Of a stretch of DNA of 64,000 bases, positions 25,657 to 36,181 are shown one piece after another. The notes beneath the pieces were generated by a model. It did no database searches. It saw only the letters and a list, made by a program, of their open reading frames with translations, and was not told the DNA's origin. This DNA is from Pigmentiphaga humi. GTDB taxonomy: Bacteria > Pseudomonadota > Gammaproteobacteria > Burkholderiales > Burkholderiaceae_B. Made by a program: the position numbers and the translations under genes. The DNA lies in NCBI RefSeq assembly GCF_900606115.1, contig NZ_UWPJ01000008.1, positions 186,001-250,000 of the forward strand, written 5' to 3'. Position 1 is the first letter of the stretch; each line of letters begins with the position of its first letter.

Positions 25657-26823
25657 TCAGCTCTGCACCAGCGTCCGGTGCCGCTGCACTCCCATCAGGA
25701 TCCCCGCCGCGCACCCGAGCGTCAGCAGCGCGGTGCCGCCGTAGCTCATGAACGGCAGGGGCACGCCCACCACCGGCAGGATGCCGCTGACCATGCCCAT
25801 GTTCACGAAGGCGTAGACGAAGAACACCATGGTCAGCGCGCCTGCCAGCAGGCGGGCGAAAACGGTGGGCGCGTTGGCCGCTATGGTCAGGCCGCGCGCC
25901 AGCAGCAGCAGGTACAACAGCAGCAGCAGCAGGTTGCCGACCAGGCCGAACTCTTCGGCGAAGACGGCGAAGATGAAGTCGGTGGTGCGCTCGGGGATGA
26001 AATCGAGATGGGTCTGGGTGCCCTGCATGTACCCTTTGCCCAGCAGCCCGCCGGAGCCTACCGCGATGGCCGACTGGATGGTGTGGAAGCCCTTGCCCAG
26101 CGGATCCGAACTCGGATCCAGCAGCGTGCAGACGCGATGCTTCTGGTAGCCGTGCAGGATCACCCAGTCCAGCCCGTCCGCGCACAGCCGGTCTTCCAGC
26201 ATGACGATGGTGCCGATGGCGACGACGGCCACGAGCGTGACCGGCGCCAGCAGGCGGAACGACAGCCCGGCGAAGAACAGCACGAAAAAGCCCGCGCCGA
26301 ACACCAGCAGGGCCGTGCCCAGGTCGGGCTGCAGCACGATGAGGGAAAAAGGCGCCAGCATCAGCACCGCGGCCACGATGAAATCGCGCACGCGCAGGGC
26401 GCCCTGGTGCTTGTGGAAGTACCAGGCCAGCATCATGGGCACGGCGATCTTCATCATTTCGGAGGGCTGGATCCGCGTGAACCCGAGGTTGAGCCAGCGG
26501 GTGGCGCCCTTGCTGGTTTCGCCGGCCACTTCCACGCCGAGCAGCAGCACCATGCCCACCAGGTAGACGGGCACCGCCACCCGCATCAGGGTATGGGGAG
26601 AAAGCTGCGCGAGCAGCCACATCGCCAGCAAGGCGATGCCGTAGTTGCGCAACTGGTCGGCAAAGCGGCCGTCGAAGCCGCCGCCGGCCGAATACATGGA
26701 CATCAGGCCGACGCCCGCCAGCGCGATCAGCACCAGCAGCAGCGGCGCGTCGAACACCGAGAACGTGCGCAGCAGAAGCGTCCGCCACGTGATGCGGCCG
26801 AACAGGCCGGAACGGTCAATCAC
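25657..26823 (-). CDS. rodA: Rod shape-determining protein RodA (SEDS glycosyltransferase)
   Basis: RodA polymerises lateral-wall peptidoglycan together with PBP2. This 388-residue protein is a multi-pass SEDS protein with IQPSEMMKIAVPMMLAWYFH, VLQPDLGTALLVFGAGFFVL, FHTIQSAIAVGSGGLLGKGY and a C-terminal VGVPLPFMSYGGTALLTLG. A GTG start at 26823 overlaps the end of mrdA by 8 nt, implying translational coupling. The low-similarity upstream extension is in the PBP2 coding region and is rejected. It is last in the mre/mrd cluster. Confidence 0.95.
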   Translation of the reverse strand: MIDRSGLFGRITWRTLLLRTFSVFDAPLLLVLIALAGVGLMSMYSAGGGFDGRFADQLRNYGIALLAMWLLAQLSPHTLMRVAVPVYLVGMVLLLGVEVAGETSKGATRWLNLGFTRIQPSEMMKIAVPMMLAWYFHKHQGALRVRDFIVAAVLMLAPFSLIVLQPDLGTALLVFGAGFFVLFFAGLSFRLLAPVTLVAVVAIGTIVMLEDRLCADGLDWVILHGYQKHRVCTLLDPSSDPLGKGFHTIQSAIAVGSGGLLGKGYMQGTQTHLDFIPERTTDFIFAVFAEEFGLVGNLLLLLLYLLLLARGLTIAANAPTVFARLLAGALTMVFFVYAFVNMGMVSGILPVVGVPLPFMSYGGTALLTLGCAAGILMGVQRHRTLVQS

Positions 26824-28717
26824 CCGAGACCTCCGTGGAAGGCGGCGTGTCCGGCACGGGCCCGCCCGGGCGCTTGCCCAGCAGCCAGTAGTCGAAAACC
26901 TGCCGCGCCATCGGTGCGGCCACGGTCGCGCCCCAGCCCGCATTTTCGACGATCAGCGCCAGCGCGATGCGAGGCCGGTCGAGCGGCGCGAAGGCCATGA
27001 ACAGCGCATGGTCGCGCAGCCGCTCGTCGAGCCGGCTGGCGTTGTATTTCTCGCCGCTGCGCAGGCTGTAGACCTGCGCCGTGCCGGTCTTGCCCGCCGC
27101 GACGTAGGGCGCGCCGGCGAACGCGCGCGCCGCGGTACCGCTTTTCGTGACCGACACCATGGCCTGTTTGATCATCTGCACGTTCTCGCGCTTGAGCGGA
27201 ATGCGGTAGCTTTCGTGCGGCACGGTCAGGGTCTGCCCGCCCGTGGCGCTGTCCTGCAGCGCCTTGACCAGGTGCGGCTTCATGTAGACGCCGTCGTTGG
27301 CCAGCACCGAGGTGGCCTGGGCCAGTTGCAGCAGCGTGAAAGCGTTGTAGCCCTGGCCCACGCCGACGGAGATGGTCTCGCCCGCATACCAGCGCTGCTG
27401 CTCGGGCTTGGAATACGCTTTGCGCTTCCATGCGGTCGAGGGCAGGATGCCGGTGCGCTCGCCGCCCAGATCGATGCCGGTGATCTGGCCGAACCCGAAG
27501 GGCTTCATGAAATCGTGGATGGCGTCCACGCCCAGGTCGGCGGCGAGCGAATAGAAATAGGTATCCGACGACACCTGCAGCGCCCGCTGCATGTCTATCG
27601 TGCCGTACGCGGCCTCGCCCGAGTTGCGGTAGCGCCGGCCGCCGAACTCGAAGTAGCCGGGATCGTACATGGTGCCGGTGAAGGTGCGCTTGCCCAGCTC
27701 CAGCCCGGCCAGCGCCATGAAAGGCTTGTAGGTCGAGCCGATGGGATAGGTGCCGTAGAGCGGCCGGTTGATCAGCGGCCGGTCGGGCGATTCGTTCAAG
27801 GCCTTCCAGCTCTCGACGTCGATGCCGTCGACGAACAGATTGGGATCGAAGGACGGGCGCGACACGAAGGCCAGGATGTCGCCCGTGGCCGGTTCGATCG
27901 CCACCAGCGCGCCGCGCCGGTTGCCGAAGGCCGCCTCGGCGATGCGCTGCAGCTCCACGTCCATGGACAGGATCAGGTTCTTGCCCGAGACCGGCGGCGT
28001 GCGCGACAGGGTGCGGACCGCGCGGCCCGAGGCCGTGACTTCGACCTCTTCGACGCCGGTCTTGCCATGCAGCACTTCTTCGTAGGATTTCTCCAGCCCT
28101 TCCTTGCCGATGTAGTCGGTGCCGCGGTAGTTGGAGAGATTCCCTTCTTCTTCGAGCCGGTTGATGTCGCGCTGCGAAATGCGCCCGATGTAGCCGATCA
28201 CGTGGGCGGCGGCATCGCCCTGCGGATAGGTGCGCAGCAGCCGGGCACGGATCTCCACGCCGGGAAAACGGTAGGCCTGCGCCGCGAAGCGCGCCACTTC
28301 CTCGTCGGTCAGCCGGCTGCGTATGGGCAGGCTCTCGAAACGGCGCGATTCGCCGAGCAACTGCTTGAAGCGGCGCCGGTCGCGGTTGTCGATGGGCATC
28401 ACGCCCGCCAGCTGCTCGATCAGGTCGTCCAGCTTGCCCACCGTCTTGGACGGCGTGATCTCGAGGGTATAGGCCGAATAATTGCGCGCCAGCAGCGCGC
28501 CGTTGCGGTCCACCACGATGCCGCGGTGGGGCGTCGCCGGCACCAGCGAGATGCGGTTCTGCTCGGCCCGCGCGGCATACGCATCGTGGTTGGCCACCTG
28601 CAGATACCAGAAGCGCGACGCCAGCAAACCGAAGCAGACCAGCACGAAACCGACCGCCACCAGCAGGCGCAAGCGGAAGTGCTGCAGTTCTCGCTCGGTA
28701 TTCTTGAGTTCGGTCAT
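26816..28717 (-). CDS. mrdA: Penicillin-binding protein 2
   Basis: PBP2 is the transpeptidase of the elongasome. The 633-residue protein starts at ATG 28717 (MTELKNTERELQHFRLRLLV) with one transmembrane anchor (VAVGFVLVCFGLLASRFWYL). A dimerisation/pedestal domain follows, then a transpeptidase domain with the active-site Ser in YPIGSTYKPFMAL, the SSD motif in QVSSDTYFYSLA and the KTGT box in VAAGKTGTAQVY. It lies 20 nt after mreD and overlaps rodA. Confidence 0.96.
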   Translation of the reverse strand: MTELKNTERELQHFRLRLLVAVGFVLVCFGLLASRFWYLQVANHDAYAARAEQNRISLVPATPHRGIVVDRNGALLARNYSAYTLEITPSKTVGKLDDLIEQLAGVMPIDNRDRRRFKQLLGESRRFESLPIRSRLTDEEVARFAAQAYRFPGVEIRARLLRTYPQGDAAAHVIGYIGRISQRDINRLEEEGNLSNYRGTDYIGKEGLEKSYEEVLHGKTGVEEVEVTASGRAVRTLSRTPPVSGKNLILSMDVELQRIAEAAFGNRRGALVAIEPATGDILAFVSRPSFDPNLFVDGIDVESWKALNESPDRPLINRPLYGTYPIGSTYKPFMALAGLELGKRTFTGTMYDPGYFEFGGRRYRNSGEAAYGTIDMQRALQVSSDTYFYSLAADLGVDAIHDFMKPFGFGQITGIDLGGERTGILPSTAWKRKAYSKPEQQRWYAGETISVGVGQGYNAFTLLQLAQATSVLANDGVYMKPHLVKALQDSATGGQTLTVPHESYRIPLKRENVQMIKQAMVSVTKSGTAARAFAGAPYVAAGKTGTAQVYSLRSGEKYNASRLDERLRDHALFMAFAPLDRPRIALALIVENAGWGATVAAPMARQVFDYWLLGKRPGGPVPDTPPSTEVSGD

Positions 28718-28737
28718 GTGCTGCGGAAAATGACGGC

Positions 28738-29280
28738 TCAAATGGGCCGCGTATCGTCGGGATCGACCGGCCGGCGCTGCGGCGCCTGCAGGATCCAGCC
28801 CGCCAGCGGCCACAATAGCGCCGAAATGACGCTGTTCATCGCCCACCACCAGCCGGGCCAGGACCCGTCGAGCCAGCCGCGGATCGCATACACGGTCAGC
28901 TCCGACACGAAAAACACCGGCAGCACGTGCAGGGCCTGCAGCCATGGCGAGAACCACGACAGGCGCCTGTGCATGAGCAAGGCCAGGTAGACCATGAGGG
29001 TATAGGACAGCGCGTGCTCGCCCAGGCGGGCCGAGCCATGGACGTCCATCAGGATGCCGAACACGAAGGCGGCCAGCATGCCCACCCGGCGCGGTTCGTG
29101 CACGCTCCAGAATACCAGGCAGATAGCCAGCACGTCGGGGATGCCGCCGACCTGTCCCCACGGCAGCAGGTTGAGGAGCCAGGCCACGAACAGCGTCATC
29201 CAGAGGAAGCGCGGCTGCACCGGCAGGAGCAGATGCTCGGCCGGGATCTTGGAGCGAGGCAGGGTGGAGGGCGCTTTCAT
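28738..29280 (-). CDS. mreD: Rod shape-determining protein MreD
   Basis: MreD is an inner-membrane elongasome component. This 180-residue protein is mostly hydrophobic helices (FLWMTLFVAWLLNLLPWGQV, PDVLAICLVFWSV, GMLAAFVFGILMDVHGSARL, YTLMVYLALLMHRRL) with the family motif GILMDV. The ATG overlaps the mreC stop by four bases (ATGA). A Pro/Arg-rich tail (APQRRPVDPDDTRP) ends the protein. Confidence 0.93.
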   Translation of the reverse strand: MKAPSTLPRSKIPAEHLLLPVQPRFLWMTLFVAWLLNLLPWGQVGGIPDVLAICLVFWSVHEPRRVGMLAAFVFGILMDVHGSARLGEHALSYTLMVYLALLMHRRLSWFSPWLQALHVLPVFFVSELTVYAIRGWLDGSWPGWWWAMNSVISALLWPLAGWILQAPQRRPVDPDDTRPI

Positions 29281-30182
29281 GGGGAATTGTCGGACGCCGG
29301 CGTCGACGATTCGTCGCCCGCCGTTGCGGGAGGTTGTGCAGCCTGCCCGGGCTCGACAGTCTGCAGCACCAGGAAATGGCGATAGCGCTCCAGGCCCGCC
29401 ACCGGCTTGCACAGGATGCGCGCGAAACCCGCGCTGGCATCGCGCTCGACCGATTCGACCGTGGCCACGGGCAGGCCCTCCGGGTAGATGCCGTCCAGGC
29501 CGCTGGTCACCAGCGCGTCGCCGACCTGGATGTCCGCATCGGCGGCCATGAAGCGCAGCCCCAGCCGGCCGCCGATCTCGCCGCCATAGGTGATGCCGCG
29601 CAGGCCGGTGCGCAGCACCTGGATGGGTATGGACTGCGCCTTGTCGGTCAGCAGCGCGACCTCGGCGGTCATCGGCGAAACACGCACGACCTGCCCCACC
29701 ACACCGCCGTCGTCGATCACGGGCATGCCGGCGGCGATGCCCTGGCGCGTTCCCTTGTCGACGATCAGCCGGCGCGAAAAGGCGTCGCGCGCCTCGAACA
29801 GCACCTGCACCAGCACCGTGGGCGCCTGTACGCGCGCATTCGCCCCCAGCAGCCGCCGCAACTGCGCATTCTCGGCCGCCATCTGCGCCGCCTGCGTGGT
29901 CAGCTGCGCCATCTCGATGCGCTCGCGCCGCATGGCCTCGATCTCCTGCTGGACGCTGCTGTTGACCTCGAAGAAATCGGCCAGGTACTGCATGCCTTCG
30001 CGCGGCAGCAGCATGACCCGCTGGAACGGATAAAGCACCACGCCCACGGCCTGGCGCACGGCATCGAGCGCGCGCATGCGCGAATCGACCACCAGCAGGG
30101 TCAGCGACAGGAAGACAAAGAACCCCAGCCTGACCCAGGCCGGCGGACCTTGCTTGAAAAACGACGGTGGACTGGTTTGCAT
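29277..30182 (-). CDS. mreC: Rod shape-determining protein MreC
   Basis: MreC is a periplasmic scaffold linking MreB/MreD to PBP2. The 301-residue protein begins MQTSPPSFFKQGPPAWVRLG, followed by one transmembrane helix. A coiled coil follows (VNSSVQQEIEAMRRERIEMA, then AAENAQLRRLLGA), then the beta-barrel MreC domain (VDKGTRQGIAAGMPVIDDGG, GDALVTSGLDGIYPEGLPVA). The C-terminal tail is Pro/Ala-rich. ATG 30182 was preferred over an in-frame codon at 30239. A dispersed repeat separates it from mreB. Confidence 0.94.
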   Translation of the reverse strand: MQTSPPSFFKQGPPAWVRLGFFVFLSLTLLVVDSRMRALDAVRQAVGVVLYPFQRVMLLPREGMQYLADFFEVNSSVQQEIEAMRRERIEMAQLTTQAAQMAAENAQLRRLLGANARVQAPTVLVQVLFEARDAFSRRLIVDKGTRQGIAAGMPVIDDGGVVGQVVRVSPMTAEVALLTDKAQSIPIQVLRTGLRGITYGGEIGGRLGLRFMAADADIQVGDALVTSGLDGIYPEGLPVATVESVERDASAGFARILCKPVAGLERYRHFLVLQTVEPGQAAQPPATAGDESSTPASDNSP

Positions 30183-30334
30183 GGGAAGGAGTGTCCAGCC
30201 TCCGCAGGAGAGAGGATCGCCCCCGCCTGGGAAAAACACCGGGGCGAACCGCAGCTCGCCCCCGCTCCAAAACTACACGACGCACGGGAAACCGGCTCGA
30301 CCTACCGATCTCAGATTCCCGCCAAGCACCAGGT

Positions 30335-30419
30335 TTTAACCCAGGGCACAGCGGATCCGGCTCCGCCGGTCCGCCAGTGCCGCCCCCTGGGGGGCGCGCG
30401 TCAGCGCGTAGGGGGGGGT
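30335..30419 (-). repeat. Dispersed 3'-flank hairpin repeat, copy 3 (after mreB)
   Basis: Read from the mreB end: CCCCCCCCTACGCGCTGACG, then GCGCGCCCCCC/GGGG, the GGACCGGC.GCCGGATCC hairpin and GTGCCCTGGGTTAAAA. It starts 3 nt after the mreB TAG. It sits inside the mre cluster between mreB and mreC, where it could reduce readthrough and change the MreB to MreCD ratio. Confidence 0.85.
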
Positions 30420-30422
30420 CTA

Positions 30423-31475
<1,053 letters not shown>

Positions 31476-31681
31476 TTATGAAGAACGGGTGCGGAAGGGG
31501 GCGGTTCCGGTGAACGCAAAATGATAACTTATAATCCACGGGCGGGACTCCGGGACCGCATTAAGTTACTTGAATTTGCAGCGATCCTGCGGCCTTCGCA
31601 CGCCTGCGGCGATCACCTGGCGGGAAACGTGCGGCAAGCACCGCTCAACCCGTTCCACAGCCTTTCCATCTCTCATCAGCC

Positions 31682-31990
31682 ATGGCGCTTACCGAAAACG
31701 ACGTCGCGCGCATCGCGCGTCTGGCCCGTCTGGATCTCGCGGGCGAAACGCAGGCCCGCGTCCTGAACGACCTCAACGGCATCTTCGGCCTGATCGAACA
31801 GCTTCAGGCGGTCGACACCCAGGGCGTGGAGCCGCTCACCCACCCGATCTCGGCCATCGAGGACGTCACCCTGCGCCTGCGCCAGGACGCGGTCACCGAA
31901 ACCTCATCGGAAGCGGCGCGCCAGGCCCTGCTGGCCAACGCCCCCGCCGTCCAGGACGGCCTGTTCCTGGTGCCCAAGGTCATCGAGTAA
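31682..31990 (+). CDS. gatC: Aspartyl/glutamyl-tRNA amidotransferase subunit C
   Basis: GatC stabilises the GatCAB complex, which converts Glu-tRNA-Gln or Asp-tRNA-Asn to the amidated form. The 102-residue protein has the typical [20 protein letters not shown] start and [21 protein letters not shown]. It is followed by gatA 3 nt later. The window also holds a tRNA-Gln gene; whether this organism uses the indirect route for Gln, Asn or both depends on GlnRS and AsnRS genes outside the window. Confidence 0.96.
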   Translation: MALTENDVARIARLARLDLAGETQARVLNDLNGIFGLIEQLQAVDTQGVEPLTHPISAIEDVTLRLRQDAVTETSSEAARQALLANAPAVQDGLFLVPKVIE

Positions 31991-31993
31991 GCC

Positions 31994-33532
31994 ATGTCAT
32001 TGCCCCTGCATACCGAATTCTCCGGCATCGCCGGCTTGCGCCAGGCGCTGGACGAGCGCCGCATTTCGGCCGCCGAACTGGCGCAGAGCGCGCTCGACGC
32101 GATCGCCGCCCGCCATGAGCTGAACGCCTTCCTGCACGTGGACGCCGAACTGACGCTGGCGCAGGCGCGCGCCGCCGACGCCGCCCGCGCGGCCGGCCAG
32201 GCCGGCCCGCTGGCCGGCATCCCGATCGCCCACAAAGACGTATTCGTCACGCGCGGCTGGCGCACCACGGCCGCCAGCGCCATGCTCAAGGGCTATGCAA
32301 GCCCCTTCGACGCCACCGTGGTCGAGCGGCTGGGCGCCGCCGGCGCGGTGACGCTGGGCAAGCTCAACTGCGACGAATTTGCCATGGGCTCGTCCAACGA
32401 GAACTCGGCCTACGGCCCGGTGCTCAACCCCTGGGACACCTCGGCCGTGCCGGGCGGCTCCTCGGGCGGCTCGGCCGCGGCAGTCGCCGCCGGCCTGGCC
32501 GTGGGCGCCACCGCCACCGACACCGGCGGCTCGATCCGCCAGCCCGCCGCGCTGTGCGGCGTCAGCGGCATCAAGCCCACCTACGGCACCGTGTCGCGCT
32601 ACGGCATGATCGCCTACGGCTCCAGCCTGGACCAGGGCGGCCCGATCGCGCGCCACGCGCGCGACCTGGTCGAGCTGCTCGACCCCATGACCGGTTTCGA
32701 CGAACGCGACGCCACCAGCCTGGAGCGCTGCGGCGAGCAACCCAACGCCGCCGGCCGCGTGCGCGCCGCCTTCGACGCCTGGACGGCGCAAGCCCAGGCC
32801 CGCGGCAGCAAGCCGCTCGCCGGCCTGCGCATCGGCATCCCGCGCGAGTTCTTCGGCGCCGGCCTGGCCGACGACGTGCGCATGGCCATCGACGACGCGC
32901 TGGCGCAATTCGAGGCGCTGGGCGCCGAGCGCGTGGACATTTCGCTGCCGCGCACCGAACTGTCCATTCCGGCCTACTATGTGATCGCGCCGGCCGAGGC
33001 GTCGAGCAACCTGTCGCGCTACGACGGCGTGCGCTACGGACACCGCGCCGCCGAGTACCGCGACCTGGCCGAGATGACCAGCCGCTCGCGCGCCGAAGGC
33101 TTCGGCCTGGAAGTACAGCGCCGCATCCTGACCGGCACCTACGTGCTGTCGCACGGCTATTACGACGCCTATTACCTGCAGGCGCAGAAAGTGCGCCGCC
33201 TGGTGGCCGACGATTTCCAGAAGGCCTTGCGCGGCCAGTGCGACGTCATCGTCGGGCCGGTGTCGCCCACCGTGGCGTGGAACCTGGGCGAGAAGACCGA
33301 CGACCCGGTGGCGATGTACCTCGCCGACATCTACACGCTGAGCCTGAACCTGGCCGGCCTGCCCGGCGTATCGATCCCCTGCGGCTTCGGCCAGGGACCG
33401 GTCAACGGCAGGCGCCCGGTCGGCCTGCAGATCATCGGCAATTATTTCGACGAAGGCAGGCTGCTGGGAATCGCCGACGTTTTCCAACAGGCCACCGATT
33501 GGCACAAAAAATCGCCCCCCCCTACGCGCTGA
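31994..33532 (+). CDS. gatA: Aspartyl/glutamyl-tRNA amidotransferase subunit A
   Basis: GatA is the glutaminase of GatCAB. The 512-residue protein shows the amidase Ser-cisSer-Lys triad: Lys in [15 protein letters not shown] and serines in [20 protein letters not shown] with [12 protein letters not shown]. Its last native-looking segment is [10 protein letters not shown]. The final residues SPPPTR and the TGA stop lie inside a dispersed intergenic repeat (33515-33597), so the natural C-terminus has been overwritten by the repeat. GatB follows after the repeat. Confidence 0.96.
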   Translation: MSLPLHTEFSGIAGLRQALDERRISAAELAQSALDAIAARHELNAFLHVDAELTLAQARAADAARAAGQAGPLAGIPIAHKDVFVTRGWRTTAASAMLKGYASPFDATVVERLGAAGAVTLGKLNCDEFAMGSSNENSAYGPVLNPWDTSAVPGGSSGGSAAAVAAGLAVGATATDTGGSIRQPAALCGVSGIKPTYGTVSRYGMIAYGSSLDQGGPIARHARDLVELLDPMTGFDERDATSLERCGEQPNAAGRVRAAFDAWTAQAQARGSKPLAGLRIGIPREFFGAGLADDVRMAIDDALAQFEALGAERVDISLPRTELSIPAYYVIAPAEASSNLSRYDGVRYGHRAAEYRDLAEMTSRSRAEGFGLEVQRRILTGTYVLSHGYYDAYYLQAQKVRRLVADDFQKALRGQCDVIVGPVSPTVAWNLGEKTDDPVAMYLADIYTLSLNLAGLPGVSIPCGFGQGPVNGRRPVGLQIIGNYFDEGRLLGIADVFQQATDWHKKSPPPTR

Positions 33533-33597
33533 CGCGCGCCCCCCAGGGGGCGATGCGGGTGGACCGGCAAAGCCGGATCCACCGCATCCTGGGTTTT
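33515..33597 (+). repeat. Dispersed 3'-flank hairpin repeat, copy 4 (overlaps gatA end)
   Basis: CCCCCCCCTACGCGCTGACG starts inside gatA, and the TGA of CGCTGACG is used as the gatA stop. The CCCC/GGGG hairpin, a GGACCGGCAAAGCCGGATCC hairpin and a CATCCTGGGTTTT end follow. A T-rich stretch with a run of eight T (about 33631-33638) comes next, before gatB. The hairpins plus T-run could reduce readthrough within gatCAB. Confidence 0.85.
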
Positions 33598-33649
33598 GGA
33601 TGTCTTGGTTTGCGGCGGCTTTTGTTGCTGTTTTTTTTGGATAGAAAGC

Positions 33650-35113
33650 ATGGTTGGCACAACCTGGGAAGTCGTCATCGGTCTGGAAACGCACGTGCAG
33701 TTGTCCACGTCGTCCAAGATCTTTTCCGGCAGCAGCACTCGCTTCGGCGCGCCGGCGAACATGCAGGCCAACGCGGTGGACCTGGCGCTGCCGGGCACGC
33801 TGCCGGTGATGAACCGCGGCGCAGTGGAACGCGCGATCAAGCTCGGCCTGGCGCTGGGCTCGCACATCGCCCCCCGCTCGATCTTCGCGCGCAAGAATTA
33901 CTTCTACCCCGATCTGCCCAAGAACTACCAGATCAGCCAGTACGAAATCCCGGTGGTGCTGGGCGGGACGCTGAGCTTCTTCGTCGGCGACCAGGAAAAA
34001 ACCATCAACCTGACCCGCGCGCACCTGGAAGAAGATGCCGGCAAGTCGCTGCATGACGACTTCATCGGCCCGCACGGGGAAAAATCGACCGGCATCGATT
34101 TGAACCGCGCCGGCACGCCGCTGCTGGAGGTCGTCTCCGAACCGGAACTGCGCTCGGCCGAAGAGGCCGTCGGCTACGCCAAGGCGCTGCACGCGCTGGT
34201 GGTCTGGCTCGGCATCTGCGACGGCAACATGCAGGAAGGCTCGTTCCGCATCGACGCCAACGTATCGGTGCGCCCGGCCGGCCAGAAGGAATTCGGCACC
34301 CGCACCGAGACCAAGAACGTCAACTCGTTCCGCTTCCTGGAGCGCGCGATCCAGTACGAGATCCGCCGCCAGATCGAACTGATCGAGGACGGCGGCAAGG
34401 TCGTGCAGGAAACCCGCCTGTACGACCCCGACCGCGACGAAACCCGCAGCATGCGTTCCAAGGAAGACGCGCACGATTACCGCTACTTCCCCGATCCCGA
34501 CCTGCCGCCGCTGGTCATCGCGCCGGACTGGATAGAGCGCGTGCGCGCCGGGATGCCGGAATTGCCCGGCGCCAAGCGTGCCCGCTTCGAATCGGCCTAC
34601 GGCCTGCCCGCCTACGATGCCGCCCAGCTCACCATGAGCCGCGACACTTCCGACTTCTTCGAAGCCACGGCCCAGGCCCTGCCGGCCGGCCAGGCCAAGC
34701 TGGCCGCCAACTGGATCATGGGCGAACTGGCCGCCGCGCTCAACCGCGAGGAAAAAGACATTTCGCAAAGCCCGGTCGGCAGCGCGCAACTGGGCAAGCT
34801 GCTGGCGCGCATCGCCGACGGCACCATCTCCAACAAGCTCGCCCGCGACGTGTTCGCCGCCATCTGGCAGGGCGAGCACGGCGGCGATGCCGACGCCATC
34901 ATCGAGGCGCGCGGCCTGAAGCAGATCAGCGACACGGGCGCGATCGGCAAGATGATCGACGACGTGCTGGCGGCCAATCCCGCCATCGTCGCCGAATACC
35001 GCGCCGGCAAGGAAAAGGCGTTCAACTCGCTGGTCGGCCAGGTGATGAAGGCCGCCAAGGGCAAGGCCAACCCGCAGCAGGTCAACGAATTGCTCAGGCA
35101 GAAGCTGGCCTGA
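33650..35113 (+). CDS. gatB: Aspartyl/glutamyl-tRNA amidotransferase subunit B
   Basis: GatB activates the misacylated tRNA by phosphorylation and transfers ammonia from GatA. The 487-residue protein starts at ATG 33650 ([20 protein letters not shown]). It carries [19 protein letters not shown], the GatB signature around DFNRAG-type [53 protein letters not shown] and a C-terminal YqeY-like helical tail ([14 protein letters not shown]). The upstream in-frame extension falls in repeat and T-rich DNA and was not used. Confidence 0.97.
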   Translation: MVGTTWEVVIGLETHVQLSTSSKIFSGSSTRFGAPANMQANAVDLALPGTLPVMNRGAVERAIKLGLALGSHIAPRSIFARKNYFYPDLPKNYQISQYEIPVVLGGTLSFFVGDQEKTINLTRAHLEEDAGKSLHDDFIGPHGEKSTGIDLNRAGTPLLEVVSEPELRSAEEAVGYAKALHALVVWLGICDGNMQEGSFRIDANVSVRPAGQKEFGTRTETKNVNSFRFLERAIQYEIRRQIELIEDGGKVVQETRLYDPDRDETRSMRSKEDAHDYRYFPDPDLPPLVIAPDWIERVRAGMPELPGAKRARFESAYGLPAYDAAQLTMSRDTSDFFEATAQALPAGQAKLAANWIMGELAAALNREEKDISQSPVGSAQLGKLLARIADGTISNKLARDVFAAIWQGEHGGDADAIIEARGLKQISDTGAIGKMIDDVLAANPAIVAEYRAGKEKAFNSLVGQVMKAAKGKANPQQVNELLRQKLA

Positions 35114-35139
35114 GCCGGCACCGGCCGCCTCGTCCGACC

Positions 35140-35742
35140 ATGCCCCTCCACTCGCTCTGGTTGCTCCGCCACGGGCAAAGCGCCGCCAATGCCGGCGCGG
35201 TCACGGCCGAGGCGGGCGCCAGCCCGCTGACCGAGCTCGGGCGCCAGCAGGCGTCCCGCGCGGCGCTGGAAGTCGGCCGGCCCCCGGACCTGGTGGTGGC
35301 TTCGCCCTTCCTGCGCGCCCGTGAAACCGCCGAGCCCATCCTCCGTAAATGGCCGGACACGCCGGTCGAGACATGGCCGATACATGAGTTCACCTACCTG
35401 TCGGCCGCCAAATGCGCCGGGCTCGATGTATTCCAGCGCCGCCCCTTGGCCGATGCCTATTGGCAGCGCGCCGATCCTCACTACTGCGACGGCGACGACG
35501 CCGAATCCTTCGCCGAATTCGCCCAGCGGCTGCGTGACTTCGATGCGCGCGTGCGCGCGCTGAGCGGGTTCGTGGTCGCGGTGGGCCACGGACAGTTCTT
35601 CCACGCCTACCGGCGCGCCCTCGCGCACGGGCTCGCTACCACGCCGCAGTGGATGCGGGATTTCCGCCAGGCCGACCTGGCCCGCCCCATCGAGAATGGG
35701 CAGATCGTGCGCATCGGCCCGGCATCCCTGGCGCACGGCTGA
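35140..35742 (+). CDS. Histidine phosphatase family protein (phosphoglycerate mutase-like)
   Basis: A 200-residue histidine phosphatase. The catalytic RHG box is LWLLRHGQSAANAG at residues 6-19, with PDLVVASPFLRARETAEPIL and a second catalytic His in FVVAVGHGQFFHAYRRAL. It lacks the insertions of true phosphoglycerate mutases and is shorter, so it is better called a broad phosphatase of unknown substrate. It is 26 nt after gatB and may be read through from that operon. Confidence 0.85.
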   Translation: MPLHSLWLLRHGQSAANAGAVTAEAGASPLTELGRQQASRAALEVGRPPDLVVASPFLRARETAEPILRKWPDTPVETWPIHEFTYLSAAKCAGLDVFQRRPLADAYWQRADPHYCDGDDAESFAEFAQRLRDFDARVRALSGFVVAVGHGQFFHAYRRALAHGLATTPQWMRDFRQADLARPIENGQIVRIGPASLAHG

Positions 35743-35770
35743 GCCGCCGGCCACACAGCGCTTCCCGATC

Positions 35771-35791
35771 GGCCTTGGCGCGGCCAAGGCC
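35771..35791 (+). terminator. Hairpin after the histidine phosphatase
   Basis: A perfect 9-bp stem (GGCCTTGGC and its complement, spacer GCG) lies 28 nt after the stop, with T/C-rich DNA (TTGCTTCTTTCTTCC) further on. Probably ends the gatCAB-side transcript. Confidence 0.5.
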
Positions 35792-35897
35792 GCAGCGGCC
35801 CGCCTTGCTTCTTTCTTCCTCCCTCCCGTGCCGCGGCACACGCCGGCGCGCACTTTTTCGCATAGCCGGGATTTCCCCCATCTCTAAAAAATATATG

Positions 35898-35919
35898 ATT
35901 TTAGATAAGTATCTAAAAT
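35898..35919. promoter_or_regulatory. Perfect AT-rich inverted repeat in a long intergenic gap
   Basis: Arms ATTTTAGATA and its exact complement flank AG, giving a 22-bp perfect inverted repeat. It sits in the 439-nt gap between the phosphatase gene and the Bug operon, in a distinctly AT-rich patch of a GC-rich genome. No gene is visible in the gap apart from this element and the hairpin at 35771-35791. It is a candidate operator for the downstream operon, which has no adjacent regulator gene. Confidence 0.45.
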
Positions 35920-36181
35920 ATATTCAATGAATCGGCTTGGCCATACCCTGTCATTGGCGCCTTGTCCCTCAACCACTCCTGGAATGGTCGGTAAGTCCTT
36001 CTGGAAAATCGATGGTTGTGCCGAGGTGTCGAAGGCCTGGTTCCTGCGATGAATAATATATTTTCCTTTGTCGGCCCCGCTTTGGAACGCAGCGCGGCCG
36101 GGCCCCCCATACAGCCGCGGTACTGCCGGAACGCTTTGCCGGCGACACGCGAAAGACCGATAACGACACAGGAGACGACTC

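Noticed and set aside
31997-34879. A very long minus-strand open frame (about 960 codons) opposite gatA and gatB
   Set aside because: It is the mirror of highly biased GC-rich codons in gatA/gatB, is rich in Arg/Gly/Ala/Val/His without domain motifs, and both plus-strand genes are certain.
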